A stretch of 64,000 nt of DNA from an uncultured bacterium (GTDB lineage: Bacteria > Pseudomonadota > Alphaproteobacteria > Sphingomonadales > Sphingomonadaceae). This document shows, in pieces, positions 51,989-61,286 of the stretch (position 1 is the stretch's first letter; the number at the start of each line of letters is the position of its first letter). A program made the position numbers and the translations under genes. The stretch covers positions 62,001-126,000 of the forward strand of contig CALOGB020000056.1 of assembly GCA_942636505.2 (NCBI GenBank). Reading direction: 5' to 3'. The notes beneath the pieces were generated by a model. It did not search any database and was not told where the DNA came from. It saw nothing but the letters and a program-made list of their open reading frames with translations.

Positions 51989-53860
51989 TCAGTCCGCGCG
52001 CGTGACAGTGGTGGACTGCGGGCCAACGCTGGCGTTGACCGCAACGGTGGCATTCAACGGCGCCGTGCTCGCACGATATTGCGTGTAAGGCCTGGCCGCC
52101 ATCCGCACCGCGGTCGCACCCGGCAGACCGGGGAAGCGCGGCCACATGCCCTGCGCCAGCGCGTTGCGGCTGGTCGATGCCTTCTTGCCGCCCTGCGCCT
52201 CGTACATCCAGTAATTGCGCAGCACGGTGGTGACGTACCCGCGCGTTTCCCAATACGGAATGCTCTCGATATACATCAGCGGATCGCCGTTATCGTGGAC
52301 GATCGCGTTCCAGTCGCCGACCGGGCGCGGCCCCGCATTATACGCCGCGATCACCTTGGGCAGCAGCCCGCCGGTGACGCCCGCCATGTCGCGCAGCCGC
52401 TCGAGATGACGCTGGCCGACGTCCATGTTGGTGCTCGGCTTGGTCAGCGCCTTCACGTCGATCGAGGTGCCACGCTCACGCGCGAAGTCGGTCGCGGCGG
52501 CGGGCATGATCTGCATCAGGCCGTATGCACCGGCCGGGCTCTTGACCGTGTTGCGGAACCGCGATTCCTCGAGCGCGTGCGCGTAGACCAGCGCCTTGTC
52601 GATGTGCCAGCCGCTGTCCGGCGTCCAGTTCGGCGTCGGGTACCTGGCTTCGGCGGTCGACGTGACCCCCTGCGGACAATTGTGCGCGAGCCATACCGTG
52701 GTCGCGGGCAAGCTCAGCGCTTCCGCCACGCGGACCAGGTTGGCGAACTCGCGCGGATCGCCGATCTTGGCCTGCTGGCGGATGACGGTATCGGCCAGGT
52801 CGGTCTCGCCGACCTCGACCAGGGCAGCGGCGACACGAACGTTCGGACGCTTGCCGACGACCTTCCAGTCGCTCGCAACCAGTCCGCCCACGGACGTGCC
52901 CTTGTCCTTCATCGCAAGCTGCTGGCGCGCAAGCTGCCCGTAGAAGCTCTCGCCGAACTGCGCCGCAGCCTTCAGTCGACCCTCTATCTTGTCGGGGCGC
53001 GAGCACACCATGTCCGCACGCGACGCCCAGTACAAAGCCGCCGCGCGGAGATCGACGTCGCCGGCGCGTGCCGCGACACCCTCGAACCCGGTCTCGGCAT
53101 TGGCGCAATCATTCTGCCGCCACGCCGACAATGCGCCGACCCAGCGACCCTGGACCGCCCAGTCGCCGACGCCGTCCTGTGCCTTCGCCGCCATCACTCG
53201 CGCGTTCACGTCATCGCCCTGAAGGAAATAGATCCACGCGATCTTCTGCTGCCACTCGGTCAGCGCCTCTGGGGTGAGGCCGGGCGTACTTTCCAGCAGC
53301 GACTGCGCTTCGCGACCCATGTCCGCCTTGACGTAAGGCTGCATCTTCAGCGCAAGGTCGGCGGCGATCATGTCGCCCTGCAGGCTTTTCGCACGGACGC
53401 GACGCGGGGCGCCGTCCTGCCAGATCAATCGCTGGGCTGTGGGGAGGGGAGGCAGGTCGACTGCACCGCGGGTCGTCGCAAGGCGCGAGATCTGCGCGGC
53501 TTCGGGCAGTTCGGGCGCTTCGTTGAGCAGCGCGACCAGCGGCTCCATCTCGACGCGGGGCGAGCCCTTCGCCGTATACATCTCGGCGCGTGCGATCGCA
53601 TGCAGCGGGCCGGGCTTCATCGTGTCGAGCCCAATCTGCGCGTCGGTCCACTTGCCGTCGCGGATTGCCGCGAACACCGTCTTGTAGGCCTCGCGCTGGC
53701 TAGCATCGAGCTGATCGGGGATCTGTTCGATCGTCGGTGCGCCGATCAACTGCGTCGTGCCGAGCCGCGCATCGCCAGCGGGCTCACCGGCAACGGTCGC
53801 CGCGAGTGCTGGAAAGGGGAGGGCGCTGAGTCCCAGAACGATAGCTAGAGTCCGAATCAT
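51989..53860 (-). CDS. slt: Soluble lytic murein transglycosylase
   Basis: 623 residues. The signal peptide [20 protein letters not shown] is followed by a long helical superhelix (TPR-like) and a C-terminal SLT domain. The catalytic Glu is near 433 (HALEESRF), followed by [16 protein letters not shown] and [13 protein letters not shown]. It cleaves peptidoglycan in the periplasm to give 1,6-anhydro ends. It is coupled by ATGA to the glycosylase-like gene upstream. Confidence 0.93.
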   Translation of the reverse strand: MIRTLAIVLGLSALPFPALAATVAGEPAGDARLGTTQLIGAPTIEQIPDQLDASQREAYKTVFAAIRDGKWTDAQIGLDTMKPGPLHAIARAEMYTAKGSPRVEMEPLVALLNEAPELPEAAQISRLATTRGAVDLPPLPTAQRLIWQDGAPRRVRAKSLQGDMIAADLALKMQPYVKADMGREAQSLLESTPGLTPEALTEWQQKIAWIYFLQGDDVNARVMAAKAQDGVGDWAVQGRWVGALSAWRQNDCANAETGFEGVAARAGDVDLRAAALYWASRADMVCSRPDKIEGRLKAAAQFGESFYGQLARQQLAMKDKGTSVGGLVASDWKVVGKRPNVRVAAALVEVGETDLADTVIRQQAKIGDPREFANLVRVAEALSLPATTVWLAHNCPQGVTSTAEARYPTPNWTPDSGWHIDKALVYAHALEESRFRNTVKSPAGAYGLMQIMPAAATDFARERGTSIDVKALTKPSTNMDVGQRHLERLRDMAGVTGGLLPKVIAAYNAGPRPVGDWNAIVHDNGDPLMYIESIPYWETRGYVTTVLRNYWMYEAQGGKKASTSRNALAQGMWPRFPGLPGATAVRMAARPYTQYRASTAPLNATVAVNASVGPQSTTVTRAD

Positions 53861-54639
53861 CTCACATCCTCTTGCGACGTCAGTCCGCGCATCAGCATCT
53901 GCAAATCCTTCCAGGCCTCGGCCTTAGCCGCGGGCTTCTCGATCAGAAACCGCGGATGAAAGCTCGCGACCACGCCGGTCTCGTCGGAAGCTTCGTCAGA
54001 CGCCGAACCGGACCCCGTTTCTCCGGTCTTATGGTTAAATCCGTGTAAACGCCCACGCGCGGCCTGTAATTCCATCCCGAGGATCGCACGGCTCGCCGCA
54101 TTGCCAAGCAGCAGCAACCGCTTGGGCGCGACCAACCCGATGTGATGCTTGGCAATTTCCGACAGCCGAGCCTCGACCTCGCTCTGGATCCGCCCCGCCG
54201 TCGGCCGCTTCGCGCAGACCGCCGCGAGATGCACTTCGTCGCGCGTCAGCCCGATCGCACCGAGCATCTTGTCGAGCAACCGTCCCGACGCGCCACTCAA
54301 CAACGCCCCGGCATCGCCATCATCGCGGTCGGGACAATCGACAAGCACCATGACCGTAGCGTCAGCGGGACCTACCGCGGCGAGCGAAACCCCGCTCCAG
54401 TCCGCCTCGGGAACCTCCGCGCTGCTCCGCCAAGCAAGGAAATCGGCCAGCAAAGTCGGCATCGCGGACGGTGCCAAGACCGGCGCAACAGGCACTGCGG
54501 CGGGTACGACAAGCGGTTCGGGCGCCGCAAACCAGTCGCGCGGGACGTCGTCGACCAGCGTGTCGACGCCAGCCTCGTGCCACCAGTCGAGCGCGCTCGC
54601 CACTGTATTTTGCCAGTCGATGGTTTGGTCCGCCCCCAC
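53857..54639 (-). CDS. Uracil-DNA glycosylase family protein (divergent motifs)
   Basis: 260 residues. The C-terminal 170 have the layout of family 4/5 uracil-DNA glycosylases: a segment before GRLLDKMLGAIGL, VHLAAVCAKRPTAGR, RLLLLGNAASRAILG and ASFHPRFL. The first catalytic motif, normally GEAPG, reads VDCPDRDDGD, and only some of the iron-sulfur cysteines are present. It may be a specialised or altered glycosylase. The N-terminal 90 residues are Pro/Ala-rich and of unknown role. It is the first gene of an operon with slt and moaB. Confidence 0.75.
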   Translation of the reverse strand: MGADQTIDWQNTVASALDWWHEAGVDTLVDDVPRDWFAAPEPLVVPAAVPVAPVLAPSAMPTLLADFLAWRSSAEVPEADWSGVSLAAVGPADATVMVLVDCPDRDDGDAGALLSGASGRLLDKMLGAIGLTRDEVHLAAVCAKRPTAGRIQSEVEARLSEIAKHHIGLVAPKRLLLLGNAASRAILGMELQAARGRLHGFNHKTGETGSGSASDEASDETGVVASFHPRFLIEKPAAKAEAWKDLQMLMRGLTSQEDVR

Positions 54640-54775
54640 GGGGTAACCTATGCTGCACGGTTGACGTGGCGGTCAACTCAGGCAATCGCCATATTGGACA
54701 AGACGGTGCCCGCCCAAGCCCGAACGAAGGGTGGGGCGCAATGCTGAGGCAAGAGGGGACATCCCCCGGGAGACG

Positions 54776-56440
54776 ATGATGACGACACGTGAATCGATGC
54801 CGTACGACGTGGTGATCGTCGGCGCTGGCCCGGCCGGTCTCTCGGCAGCGATCCGCCTGAAACAGCTGGCGGCCGAGAAGGACGCTGAGATCAGCGTCTG
54901 CGTGCTCGAAAAGGGTTCCGAAGTCGGCGCGCACATCCTGTCCGGCGCGGTCATCGATCCCAAGTCTCTCGACGAACTGCTGCCGAACTGGCGCGAGGAC
55001 GGCTGCCCGCTCGCCGAGGTACCGGTGACCGAGAACCATCACTGGATCCTGACCAAGACGAAGAAGAGCGAGATGCCGCACTTCGTCACGCCCTCGTTCA
55101 TGCACAACAAGGGCACCTATACCGGCTCGCTCGGCAACCTGTGCCGCTGGCTCGCGGGCAAGGCGGAGGAGCTTGGCGTCGAGATCTTCCCGGGCTTCGC
55201 CGCGGCCGAAATCCTGTTCAACGACGACGGTTCGGTCAAGGGCGTCGCGACCGGCGACATGGGCGTCGCGCGCGATGGCACGCACAAGGGCGACTACACG
55301 CCCGGCCTCGAACTCCACGCCAAATACACCTTCTTCTCCGAAGGGTGCCGCGGTCACCTGACGAAGGAACTGATCCGCAATTTCGCGCTCGACAAGGACA
55401 GCGATCCGCAGGTCTACGGCCTCGGCATCAAGGAATTGTGGGACATCGATCCCGAACTCCACGTGCCCGGCCGCGTCATCCACACGCAGGGGTGGCCGCT
55501 GTCCGAAACCGACGGCTCGAACGGCGGCGGCTGGATCTATCACCAGGCGAACGGCCAGGTCTCGATCGGCTTCGTCACATGGCTGAACTACACCAACCCG
55601 TATCTCTCGCCGTTCAGCGAGATGCAGCGCTGGAAGACGCACCCGGAGATCGCCGCGCTGCTGAAGGGCGCCAAGCGCGTCAGCTACGGCGCGCGCGCGA
55701 TCAGCGACGGCGGGCTCCAGTCGATCCCCAAGCTCGTGATGCCAGGCGCCGCTCTCATCGGCGACAGCGCGGGCTTCCTCAACGTGCCGCGCATCAAGGG
55801 CACGCATACCGCGATGAAGTCCGGCATGATGGCCGCCGAGGCCGCGGTCGAGGCGATCGTCTCGCAGCGCGGCCATGACGAACTCGCCGCCTATCCCGAC
55901 GCGTTCGAGAAATCGTGGGTGAAGAAGGAGTTGTCGGTCGTCCGCAACGTCGTGCCGCTGGTCAAGAAGTTCGGTGACCTCGTTGGTTCGGGCCTCGCCG
56001 GCATCACGATGTGGGCGGAGCATCTCGGCATCAAGGTGCCTTTCACGATGCACCATCACCCCGACAATGAGAGCCTGTGGCGCAAGGACCTCGTCAAGCC
56101 GATCGTCTATCCGAAGCCCGACGGTGTCCTGACGTTCGATCGCCTCTCGTCTGTGTTCGTCTCGAACACCAACCACGAGGAGGACCAGCCGGTCCACCTG
56201 ACGCTCAAGGACGCGAGCGTGCCGATCGCATACAACCTGCCGATGTACGACGAGCCTGCGCAACGCTATTGCCCGGCCGGCGTTTACGAAGTCGTCGGCG
56301 AGGACACCGCCGATCCGAAGTTCGTCATCAACGCGCAGAACTGCGTCCACTGCAAGACCTGCGACATCAAGGACCCCACCCAGAACATCAACTGGGTCGT
56401 ACCCGAGGGCGGCGGAGGCCCCAATTATCCCAACATGTAA
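54776..56440 (+). CDS. Electron-transfer flavoprotein-ubiquinone oxidoreductase
   Basis: 554 residues. The N-terminal FAD motif is VVIVGAGPAGLSAAIRLK. GTHTAMKSGMMAAEAA is the second flavin contact. The C-terminal 4Fe-4S domain has YCPAGVYEV and NAQNCVHCKTCDIKDP. It takes electrons from ETF, reduced by acyl-CoA dehydrogenases such as the GcdH encoded at 20564, and delivers them to ubiquinone at the inner membrane. GGGAG precedes the first of two ATGs at 54776. Confidence 0.95.
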   Translation: MMTTRESMPYDVVIVGAGPAGLSAAIRLKQLAAEKDAEISVCVLEKGSEVGAHILSGAVIDPKSLDELLPNWREDGCPLAEVPVTENHHWILTKTKKSEMPHFVTPSFMHNKGTYTGSLGNLCRWLAGKAEELGVEIFPGFAAAEILFNDDGSVKGVATGDMGVARDGTHKGDYTPGLELHAKYTFFSEGCRGHLTKELIRNFALDKDSDPQVYGLGIKELWDIDPELHVPGRVIHTQGWPLSETDGSNGGGWIYHQANGQVSIGFVTWLNYTNPYLSPFSEMQRWKTHPEIAALLKGAKRVSYGARAISDGGLQSIPKLVMPGAALIGDSAGFLNVPRIKGTHTAMKSGMMAAEAAVEAIVSQRGHDELAAYPDAFEKSWVKKELSVVRNVVPLVKKFGDLVGSGLAGITMWAEHLGIKVPFTMHHHPDNESLWRKDLVKPIVYPKPDGVLTFDRLSSVFVSNTNHEEDQPVHLTLKDASVPIAYNLPMYDEPAQRYCPAGVYEVVGEDTADPKFVINAQNCVHCKTCDIKDPTQNINWVVPEGGGGPNYPNM

Positions 56441-56468
56441 GCGTCTGTTTCTAGCCCTAGGTCTTGCC

Positions 56469-57854
56469 GTGGCGGCGCCCGCCACGGCTGCGCCGGCTGA
56501 TCTCTCCGCCTATCTCAAGGCCCGCGTCGCCGACGCCGCCGGCCAGCCGGACCTTGCAGCGGCTAGCTACGCCAAGGTGCTGGCGGCATCGCCCGATGAT
56601 CCCGTCGTCGCGATCCGCGCCTATCGCGAGGCGCTGGAGGCCGGCGACGTGCCGCTCGCCACCCGCGCCGTCGCAGTGCTGAACAAAGCCGGCGTAGCCC
56701 CCGCCGACGCCGCGTTGATCCCGCTCGCCGATGCCGCCCGCCGCAACGACGCGAAGGCCGCAAGCGCAGCGATCGCCACGTTGTCGAGTGGCCCCCTCGT
56801 AGTCCTCGCACCCTCGCTCTACGCCTGGGTAGCGCATGCCGAGGGCCGCGATCCCGAACCGTCGCTAGCGACCGCAGCAAAAGACCCCGTCGCCAACCGC
56901 TTCGCCACGGAAACGCGCGCTCTCATCGCCGCGGCACCGCGCAAGCAACCGCTGTCGATCGGCGTCTCGCGCCTGCTCGCGCGCCTAGCCAGCGATCTCA
57001 GCGCAGGCGAACCCTCGCCGCTCTCGATCGCGCTAACCCAGGCAGCCCTGCGCGCCGACCCCGGCTACGACGCAGCACGCGTCCTCCTCGCCGACGCGCT
57101 CGCCCGCAACAAGCTGGTCGACCGCGCGCTCGTCGTGCTCGACGGCGTCGACGCCAAGAGCCCGTCCGCCCCGGCAGCCGCCGCCGAACGCATCGACATC
57201 CTCGCCACCGCCGACCGCAACGGCGAAGCGCTTGCCGCCGCCAAGAACCGCGTCGACCAGAAGGGGGCTGAGCCCGCCGACTGGCAACGCTACGCCGACC
57301 TGTTGCTGACCACCGGCAACCCCGCCGAAGCCGCAACCTGGTACCAGCGGATCATCGCCGCGGACGGTGCAAAGGGCGGCAGCTGGGGCAATTGGCTGCA
57401 ATATGGCGGTGCGCTCGACCAGGCCGGCCGCTGGCCCGAAGCGCGCGACGCGCTGGAAAAGGCCGTCGCCCGCGGCCCCGCGCAACCGCTCGCGCTCAAT
57501 TATCTCGGCTTCGCGCAAGTCGAGCACGGTGACGACATCCCCGCCTCGATCAAGCTGCTCGAACGCGCCAGCCGGATCGACCCGACCAACGCGTCGATCA
57601 CCGACTCGCTGGGCTGGGCCTACCACCTCTCCGGCAACACCGCCCGAGCGCTCCCCCTGCTCGAAACCGCGGCGCAGGCCGAACCCACCAACGCCGAAAT
57701 CGCCGACCACGTCGGCGACGCCTATTGGAGCATCGGCCGAGACTACGAAGCGCGCTACGCCTGGCGCGCCGCCTTGCTGACCGCCGAACCCGCAGACACG
57801 GCGCGCATAACCGCCAAGATCGCCAACGGCCTCCCGCCCAAAGCCCGTCGCTAG
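56469..57854 (+). CDS. Tetratricopeptide-repeat protein, probably exported
   Basis: 461 residues from the only standard in-frame start codon, a GTG at 56469. It holds repeated helix pairs with TPR spacing (for example LNYLGFAQVEHGD, DSLGWAYHLSGNTARALPLLETA, IADHVGDAYWSIGRDYEARYAWRAALL). The codons just upstream, if translated, read KRLFLALGLAVAAPATA, a good signal peptide. That would need a non-standard start such as ATT at 56424, which has GGAGG at a proper distance, inside the end of the ETF-QO gene. A periplasmic or lipoprotein-free TPR scaffold is likely. Confidence 0.78.
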   Translation: MAAPATAAPADLSAYLKARVADAAGQPDLAAASYAKVLAASPDDPVVAIRAYREALEAGDVPLATRAVAVLNKAGVAPADAALIPLADAARRNDAKAASAAIATLSSGPLVVLAPSLYAWVAHAEGRDPEPSLATAAKDPVANRFATETRALIAAAPRKQPLSIGVSRLLARLASDLSAGEPSPLSIALTQAALRADPGYDAARVLLADALARNKLVDRALVVLDGVDAKSPSAPAAAAERIDILATADRNGEALAAAKNRVDQKGAEPADWQRYADLLLTTGNPAEAATWYQRIIAADGAKGGSWGNWLQYGGALDQAGRWPEARDALEKAVARGPAQPLALNYLGFAQVEHGDDIPASIKLLERASRIDPTNASITDSLGWAYHLSGNTARALPLLETAAQAEPTNAEIADHVGDAYWSIGRDYEARYAWRAALLTAEPADTARITAKIANGLPPKARR

Positions 57855-57856
57855 AC

Positions 57857-57914
57857 TCCCTCTCCCACTGGGAGAGGGAAGGGGCCCGCACCGCAGGTGT
57901 GGGAAGGGTGAGGG
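57857..57914. repeat. Short palindromic repeat, family F
   Basis: CCCTCTCCCACTGGGAGAGG is followed by GCACCGCAGGTGTGGG and GGGTGAGGG. A related copy is at 60819. Directly after a gene end it could act as a terminator. Confidence 0.7.
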
Positions 57915-58036
57915 CAAGGCGAGTTTACGGCGAAGGGGCCGTTTCGCGGGATCACAACTAGTTCTAAGCGCCGGACGAACCGCGGAAGTGATCGTGACGA
58001 CGCCAGTAACTGGTGAGGTGTGCGGCATCCCCCTCC

Positions 58037-58118
58037 CGTCATCCTGACGAAAGTCAGGATCCAGAGCCAAGGACGGCACCAATCGTTACCCTGGATCCTG
58101 ACTTTCGTCAGGATGACG
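58037..58118. repeat. Palindromic intergenic repeat, family A
   Basis: Arms CGTCATCCTGACGAAAGTCA and TGACTTTCGTCAGGATGACG, identical to those at 14674, with a different centre. It lies just upstream of ispE. Confidence 0.9.
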
Positions 58119-58195
58119 TGCTTAAACCCGCAGACATCACGCGTATTACGCTAAGCCGCGCTGGAACCCTTCGCCGCCAACTCCCGAGACCGACA

Positions 58196-59140
58196 ATGCC
58201 CGCCATCGCCGAACCCGCCCCCGCCAAGATCAATTTGGCCCTCCACGTCCGCCGCCGCCGCCCAGATGGCTACCACGATCTCGAAACGCTTTTCGCCTTT
58301 GCCACCGACGGCGACCTGATCACGGTAGAAGCAGCCCAAACGAACAGCTTCACTATAACCGGCCCCTTCGCCACAGCCCTCCTCCCCGCCCAAAACACCA
58401 CCCCGACCCCCAACACCACCCCGGCGAAGGCCGGGGCCCAATTGGGGACGGACAATGAAGATGCGCACCGATCGCCCAACGCCGCCCCAGGCGCGGCCCC
58501 CTGGCATGGTAACCTAGTAACCGCCGCAGCAGACGCCTTCACCAGCGCCTTCGCCCCAGAAACCCACCACGCCATAACCCTAGAAAAGCACCTCCCCATC
58601 GCCTCAGGCATAGGCGGAGGCTCAGCCGACGCCGCCGCCACGCTCCGCGCGCTGGCCCGCCTCCACGGCGTGCCCCCAACCGACCCCCGCCTCTACGACA
58701 TCGCCGCAAAGCTCGGCGCAGACGTCCCCGCCTGCCTCGCCAACCGCACCACACTTGGCACCGGCAAGGGTGACACCCTCACCAATCTCGAAGGCCTGTC
58801 CGGCACCCCCCTCCTGCTCGTAAACCCAGGCGTCGCGGTCTCCACGGCCGCCGTCTTCAAGACTTGGGACGGCCACGACCGAGGCCCGATCCCCGAAGGC
58901 AATCTCCTCGACCGCGCAAGGTTGGGCCGTAACGACCTAGAACCCCCCGCGCTGGCCCTCGCCCCCGAAATCGCCGACGTCCGCACGCTCCTCGACGCAG
59001 CACAAGGCGTCCTCCTGTCGAGAATGTCCGGGTCCGGCGCCACCTGCTTCGCCCTGTTCGAAACCCCGGAAGCCAGAGATACCGCCGCCACCGCCGCGCA
59101 AGCCAAAGGCTGGTGGACCCTCGCAACGAAGCTCGCCTGA
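58196..59140 (+). CDS. ispE: 4-diphosphocytidyl-2-C-methyl-D-erythritol kinase IspE, with in-frame repeat insertion
   Basis: 314 residues. The GHMP-kinase parts are present: PAPAKINLALHVRRRRPDGYHDLE, LEKHLPIASGIGGGSADAAATLRAL (in part) and LSRMSGSGATCFALF. It phosphorylates CDP-ME in the non-mevalonate isoprenoid pathway. Between FTITGPFATALL (about 52-63) and NLVTAAADAF (from 106) there are about 42 Pro/Ala/Asn-rich residues not usual in the family, including TTPAKAGAQLG. These are encoded by a family B arm at 58416-58448 and flanking sequence. The frame is kept. Confidence 0.92.
   Translation: MPAIAEPAPAKINLALHVRRRRPDGYHDLETLFAFATDGDLITVEAAQTNSFTITGPFATALLPAQNTTPTPNTTPAKAGAQLGTDNEDAHRSPNAAPGAAPWHGNLVTAAADAFTSAFAPETHHAITLEKHLPIASGIGGGSADAAATLRALARLHGVPPTDPRLYDIAAKLGADVPACLANRTTLGTGKGDTLTNLEGLSGTPLLLVNPGVAVSTAAVFKTWDGHDRGPIPEGNLLDRARLGRNDLEPPALALAPEIADVRTLLDAAQGVLLSRMSGSGATCFALFETPEARDTAATAAQAKGWWTLATKLA
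58416..58448 (+). repeat. Family B arm inside the ispE coding sequence
   Basis: ACCACCCCGGCGAAGGCCGG and the following GGCCCAATTGGGG match the left arm of the intergenic family B repeats. Only a degraded hint of the second arm remains further on (58486-58505). It is translated as TTPAKAGAQLG. Confidence 0.85.
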
Positions 59141-59195
59141 TCGCTCGATAGGCGGCGGCACCTTCGAGGCTGGGCGCCACCGCGCCGCCACCGCC

Positions 59196-59228
59196 CGTCA
59201 TCCTGACGAAAGTCAGGATCCAGGGCGG
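59196..59228. repeat. Single arm of family A repeat
   Basis: CGTCATCCTGACGAAAGTCA followed by GGATCCAGG, without a facing arm downstream. It appears to be a decayed or half copy. Confidence 0.75.
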
Positions 59229-59419
59229 CAAACGAAACCACTCGTTACAACCAGCTCGTGACACCATCGACGATTCGATCGCCGCCAAAACCCCGCTCGA
59301 ACAACCAGAACCGATCTCGACCAAACTCTGCCCGGCCCATCTCGTTACTCCGGATGTGTACGGCGCTTATCCTCTTGGAAAACGTGGAAGTCCGCAGTCA
59401 TACGGCACCACGCCCTTGC

Positions 59420-59477
59420 CTTGTTCTCCCGCGAAGGCGGGAGCCCAGTCTGGATCCCCGCCTTCGCGAGGAGACAT
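59420..59477. repeat. Palindromic intergenic repeat, family C
   Basis: TTGTTCTCCCGCGAAGGCGG facing CCCCGCCTTCGCGAGGAGAC. It lies in the 597-base gap between ispE and recA. Besides this, the family A arm and the SOS box, I see nothing in that gap. Confidence 0.88.
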
Positions 59478-59644
59478 GTCTTACTTCCGCGCAAGGGACA
59501 GCAGCCGCCGTGTTCAGGCTAGCGCTCCGCATACTCAATGGTCGATGAGCGCGGAACGGTGGACGCTGAACCAAGCCCGGCATGACTAAGCTCGGCAACC
59601 GCCCATGGCCGTTACCAAACGTCCACCTTTTCCAGAAAATCCCC

Positions 59645-59659
59645 GTTCCCCACTTGTTC
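59645..59659 (+). promoter_or_regulatory. LexA (SOS) box upstream of recA
   Basis: GTTC-CCCACTT-GTTC is an exact match to the alphaproteobacterial SOS box GTTC-N7-GTTC. It lies 78 bases before the recA start codon. A GTTC-CAAAA-GAAC palindrome shares its second half-site. Damage-inducible recA expression is therefore expected. Confidence 0.85.
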
Positions 59660-59737
59660 CAAAAGAACAAAGGGAATACATGGTGTTTGACGCGTTGAAT
59701 GGCACGCGCGCTTGCTTTAGCGATGGGAGCATATTCG

Positions 59738-60811
59738 ATGGCCGCTAATCTGAAAGTGATCGACACCGGCATGGCAACCGCAACCAACGACCGGCAGAAG
59801 GCGCTCGACGCCGCGCTCGCGCAGATCGACCGCGCCTTCGGCAAGGGCTCGGCGATGCGCCTGGGCTCCAAGGAAACCATGCAGGTCGAGGTCATCTCGA
59901 CCGGCTCGCTCGGGCTCGACATCGCGCTCGGCGTCGGCGGCCTGCCGCGCGGCCGCGTGATCGAGATCTACGGTCCGGAAAGCTCGGGCAAGACCACGCT
60001 CGCGCTCCACGTGATCGCCGAAGCGCAGAAGGGCGGCGGCACCGCGGCGTTCGTCGATGCCGAGCACGCGCTCGACCCGGTCTACGCCAAGAAGCTCGGC
60101 GTCAACATCGACGAGCTGATCGTCTCGCAGCCCGACACCGGCGAGCAGGCGCTCGAGATCGTCGACACGCTGGTCCGCTCGAACGCGATCGACGTGCTCG
60201 TCGTCGACTCGGTCGCAGCACTCGTGCCGCGTGCCGAAATCGAGGGCGAGATGGGCGACAGTCATGTCGGCCTCCAGGCCCGCCTGATGTCGCAGAGCTT
60301 GCGCAAGCTCACCGGTTCGATCAGCCGCTCGCGCTGCATGGTGATCTTCATCAACCAGCTCCGCATGAAGATCGGTGTCATGTACGGCAATCCCGAGACG
60401 ACGACGGGCGGCAACGCGCTGAAGTTCTACGCCTCGGTCCGCCTCGACATTCGCCGCATCGGTGCGATCAAGGCCGGCGAAGAGGTCACCGGCAACCAGA
60501 CGCGCGTGAAGGTCGTGAAGAACAAGGTCGCCCCGCCGTTCAAGCAGGTCGAGTTCGACATCATGTACGGGCAGGGCGTCTCCAAGCTCGGCGAGATCCT
60601 AGATCTCGGCGTGAAGGCGGGCCTCGTCGAGAAGTCCGGCGCGTGGTTCAGCTACGACAGCGTTCGTCTCGGCCAAGGCCGCGAGAACTCGAAGACCTTC
60701 CTCAAGGACAACCCCGAGACCGCCGACCGCCTCGAAAAGCAGATCCGCGCGCGCACCGACAAGGTCGCCGAAGAAATGATGGCCGGCCCCGAAGAAGGCG
60801 ACGACGCCTAA
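59738..60811 (+). CDS. recA: Recombinase RecA
   Basis: 357 residues. Walker [10 protein letters not shown] is near 79-87; [20 protein letters not shown] holds Walker B and loop L1, and [37 protein letters not shown] (shown in part) covers L2. It forms the strand-exchange filament and triggers LexA cleavage. The ATG at 59738 follows GGGAG; an ATG at 59699 would add 13 residues that are not typical of RecA. Confidence 0.98.
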   Translation: MAANLKVIDTGMATATNDRQKALDAALAQIDRAFGKGSAMRLGSKETMQVEVISTGSLGLDIALGVGGLPRGRVIEIYGPESSGKTTLALHVIAEAQKGGGTAAFVDAEHALDPVYAKKLGVNIDELIVSQPDTGEQALEIVDTLVRSNAIDVLVVDSVAALVPRAEIEGEMGDSHVGLQARLMSQSLRKLTGSISRSRCMVIFINQLRMKIGVMYGNPETTTGGNALKFYASVRLDIRRIGAIKAGEEVTGNQTRVKVVKNKVAPPFKQVEFDIMYGQGVSKLGEILDLGVKAGLVEKSGAWFSYDSVRLGQGRENSKTFLKDNPETADRLEKQIRARTDKVAEEMMAGPEEGDDA

Positions 60812-60818
60812 TCCTACT

Positions 60819-60878
60819 TTCCCTCTCCCTCAGGGGAGAGGGAGGGACCCATTGCCTTCGCAATGGGAGGGTGAGGGC
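60819..60878. repeat. Short palindromic repeat, family F
   Basis: CCCTCTCCCTCAGGGGAGAGGG and the inner CCCATTGCCTTCGCAATGGG hairpin are followed by GAGGGTGAGGG. It lies a few bases after recA, a natural place for a terminator. Confidence 0.72.
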
Positions 60879-60984
60879 ACGCGGTCGCTGCACGCTGCTT
60901 CGCTCATGGCTCATTGCGCCAAAGATGTGCACGGCGAGTGGTTCAAACACATGGTGAACTGACACCGCGCTAATCCATCTCCCA

Positions 60985-61018
60985 ACACCACCCCGGCGAA
61001 GGCCGGGGCCCAATTGGC
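60985..61018. repeat. Single arm of family B repeat
   Basis: ACACCACCCCGGCGAAGGCC followed by GGGGCCCAATTGG, without a facing arm. It is half a copy. Confidence 0.8.
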
Positions 61019-61100
61019 ATGACCCTGCAAATAAAATCCGCGCTAAACCAAGCTCTTTAGCGCTATTGACCCGGCATACTCAAAAAGAGCCGACCCCCTC

Positions 61101-61160
61101 CTTGTTCTCCCGCGAAGGCGGGAGCCCAGTCTGGATCCCCGCCTTCGCGGGGAAACAAGG
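61101..61160. repeat. Palindromic intergenic repeat, family C
   Basis: CTTGTTCTCCCGCGAAGGCG and CGCCTTCGCGGGGAAACAAG flank a short centre. With the family F and half B copies it fills the gap between recA and the methyltransferase gene. Confidence 0.9.
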
Positions 61161-61286
61161 AAGAGCAGCGCCACAGGCTCGGGAAAGCCTCGAAATCCCG
61201 CAACACCAAACAGTCACCAGCGTCTACACTTCCTATACTTCACTCCAAACCGCCGCCCCGACCGCAATCAAAAAGCACCCCAGCCC

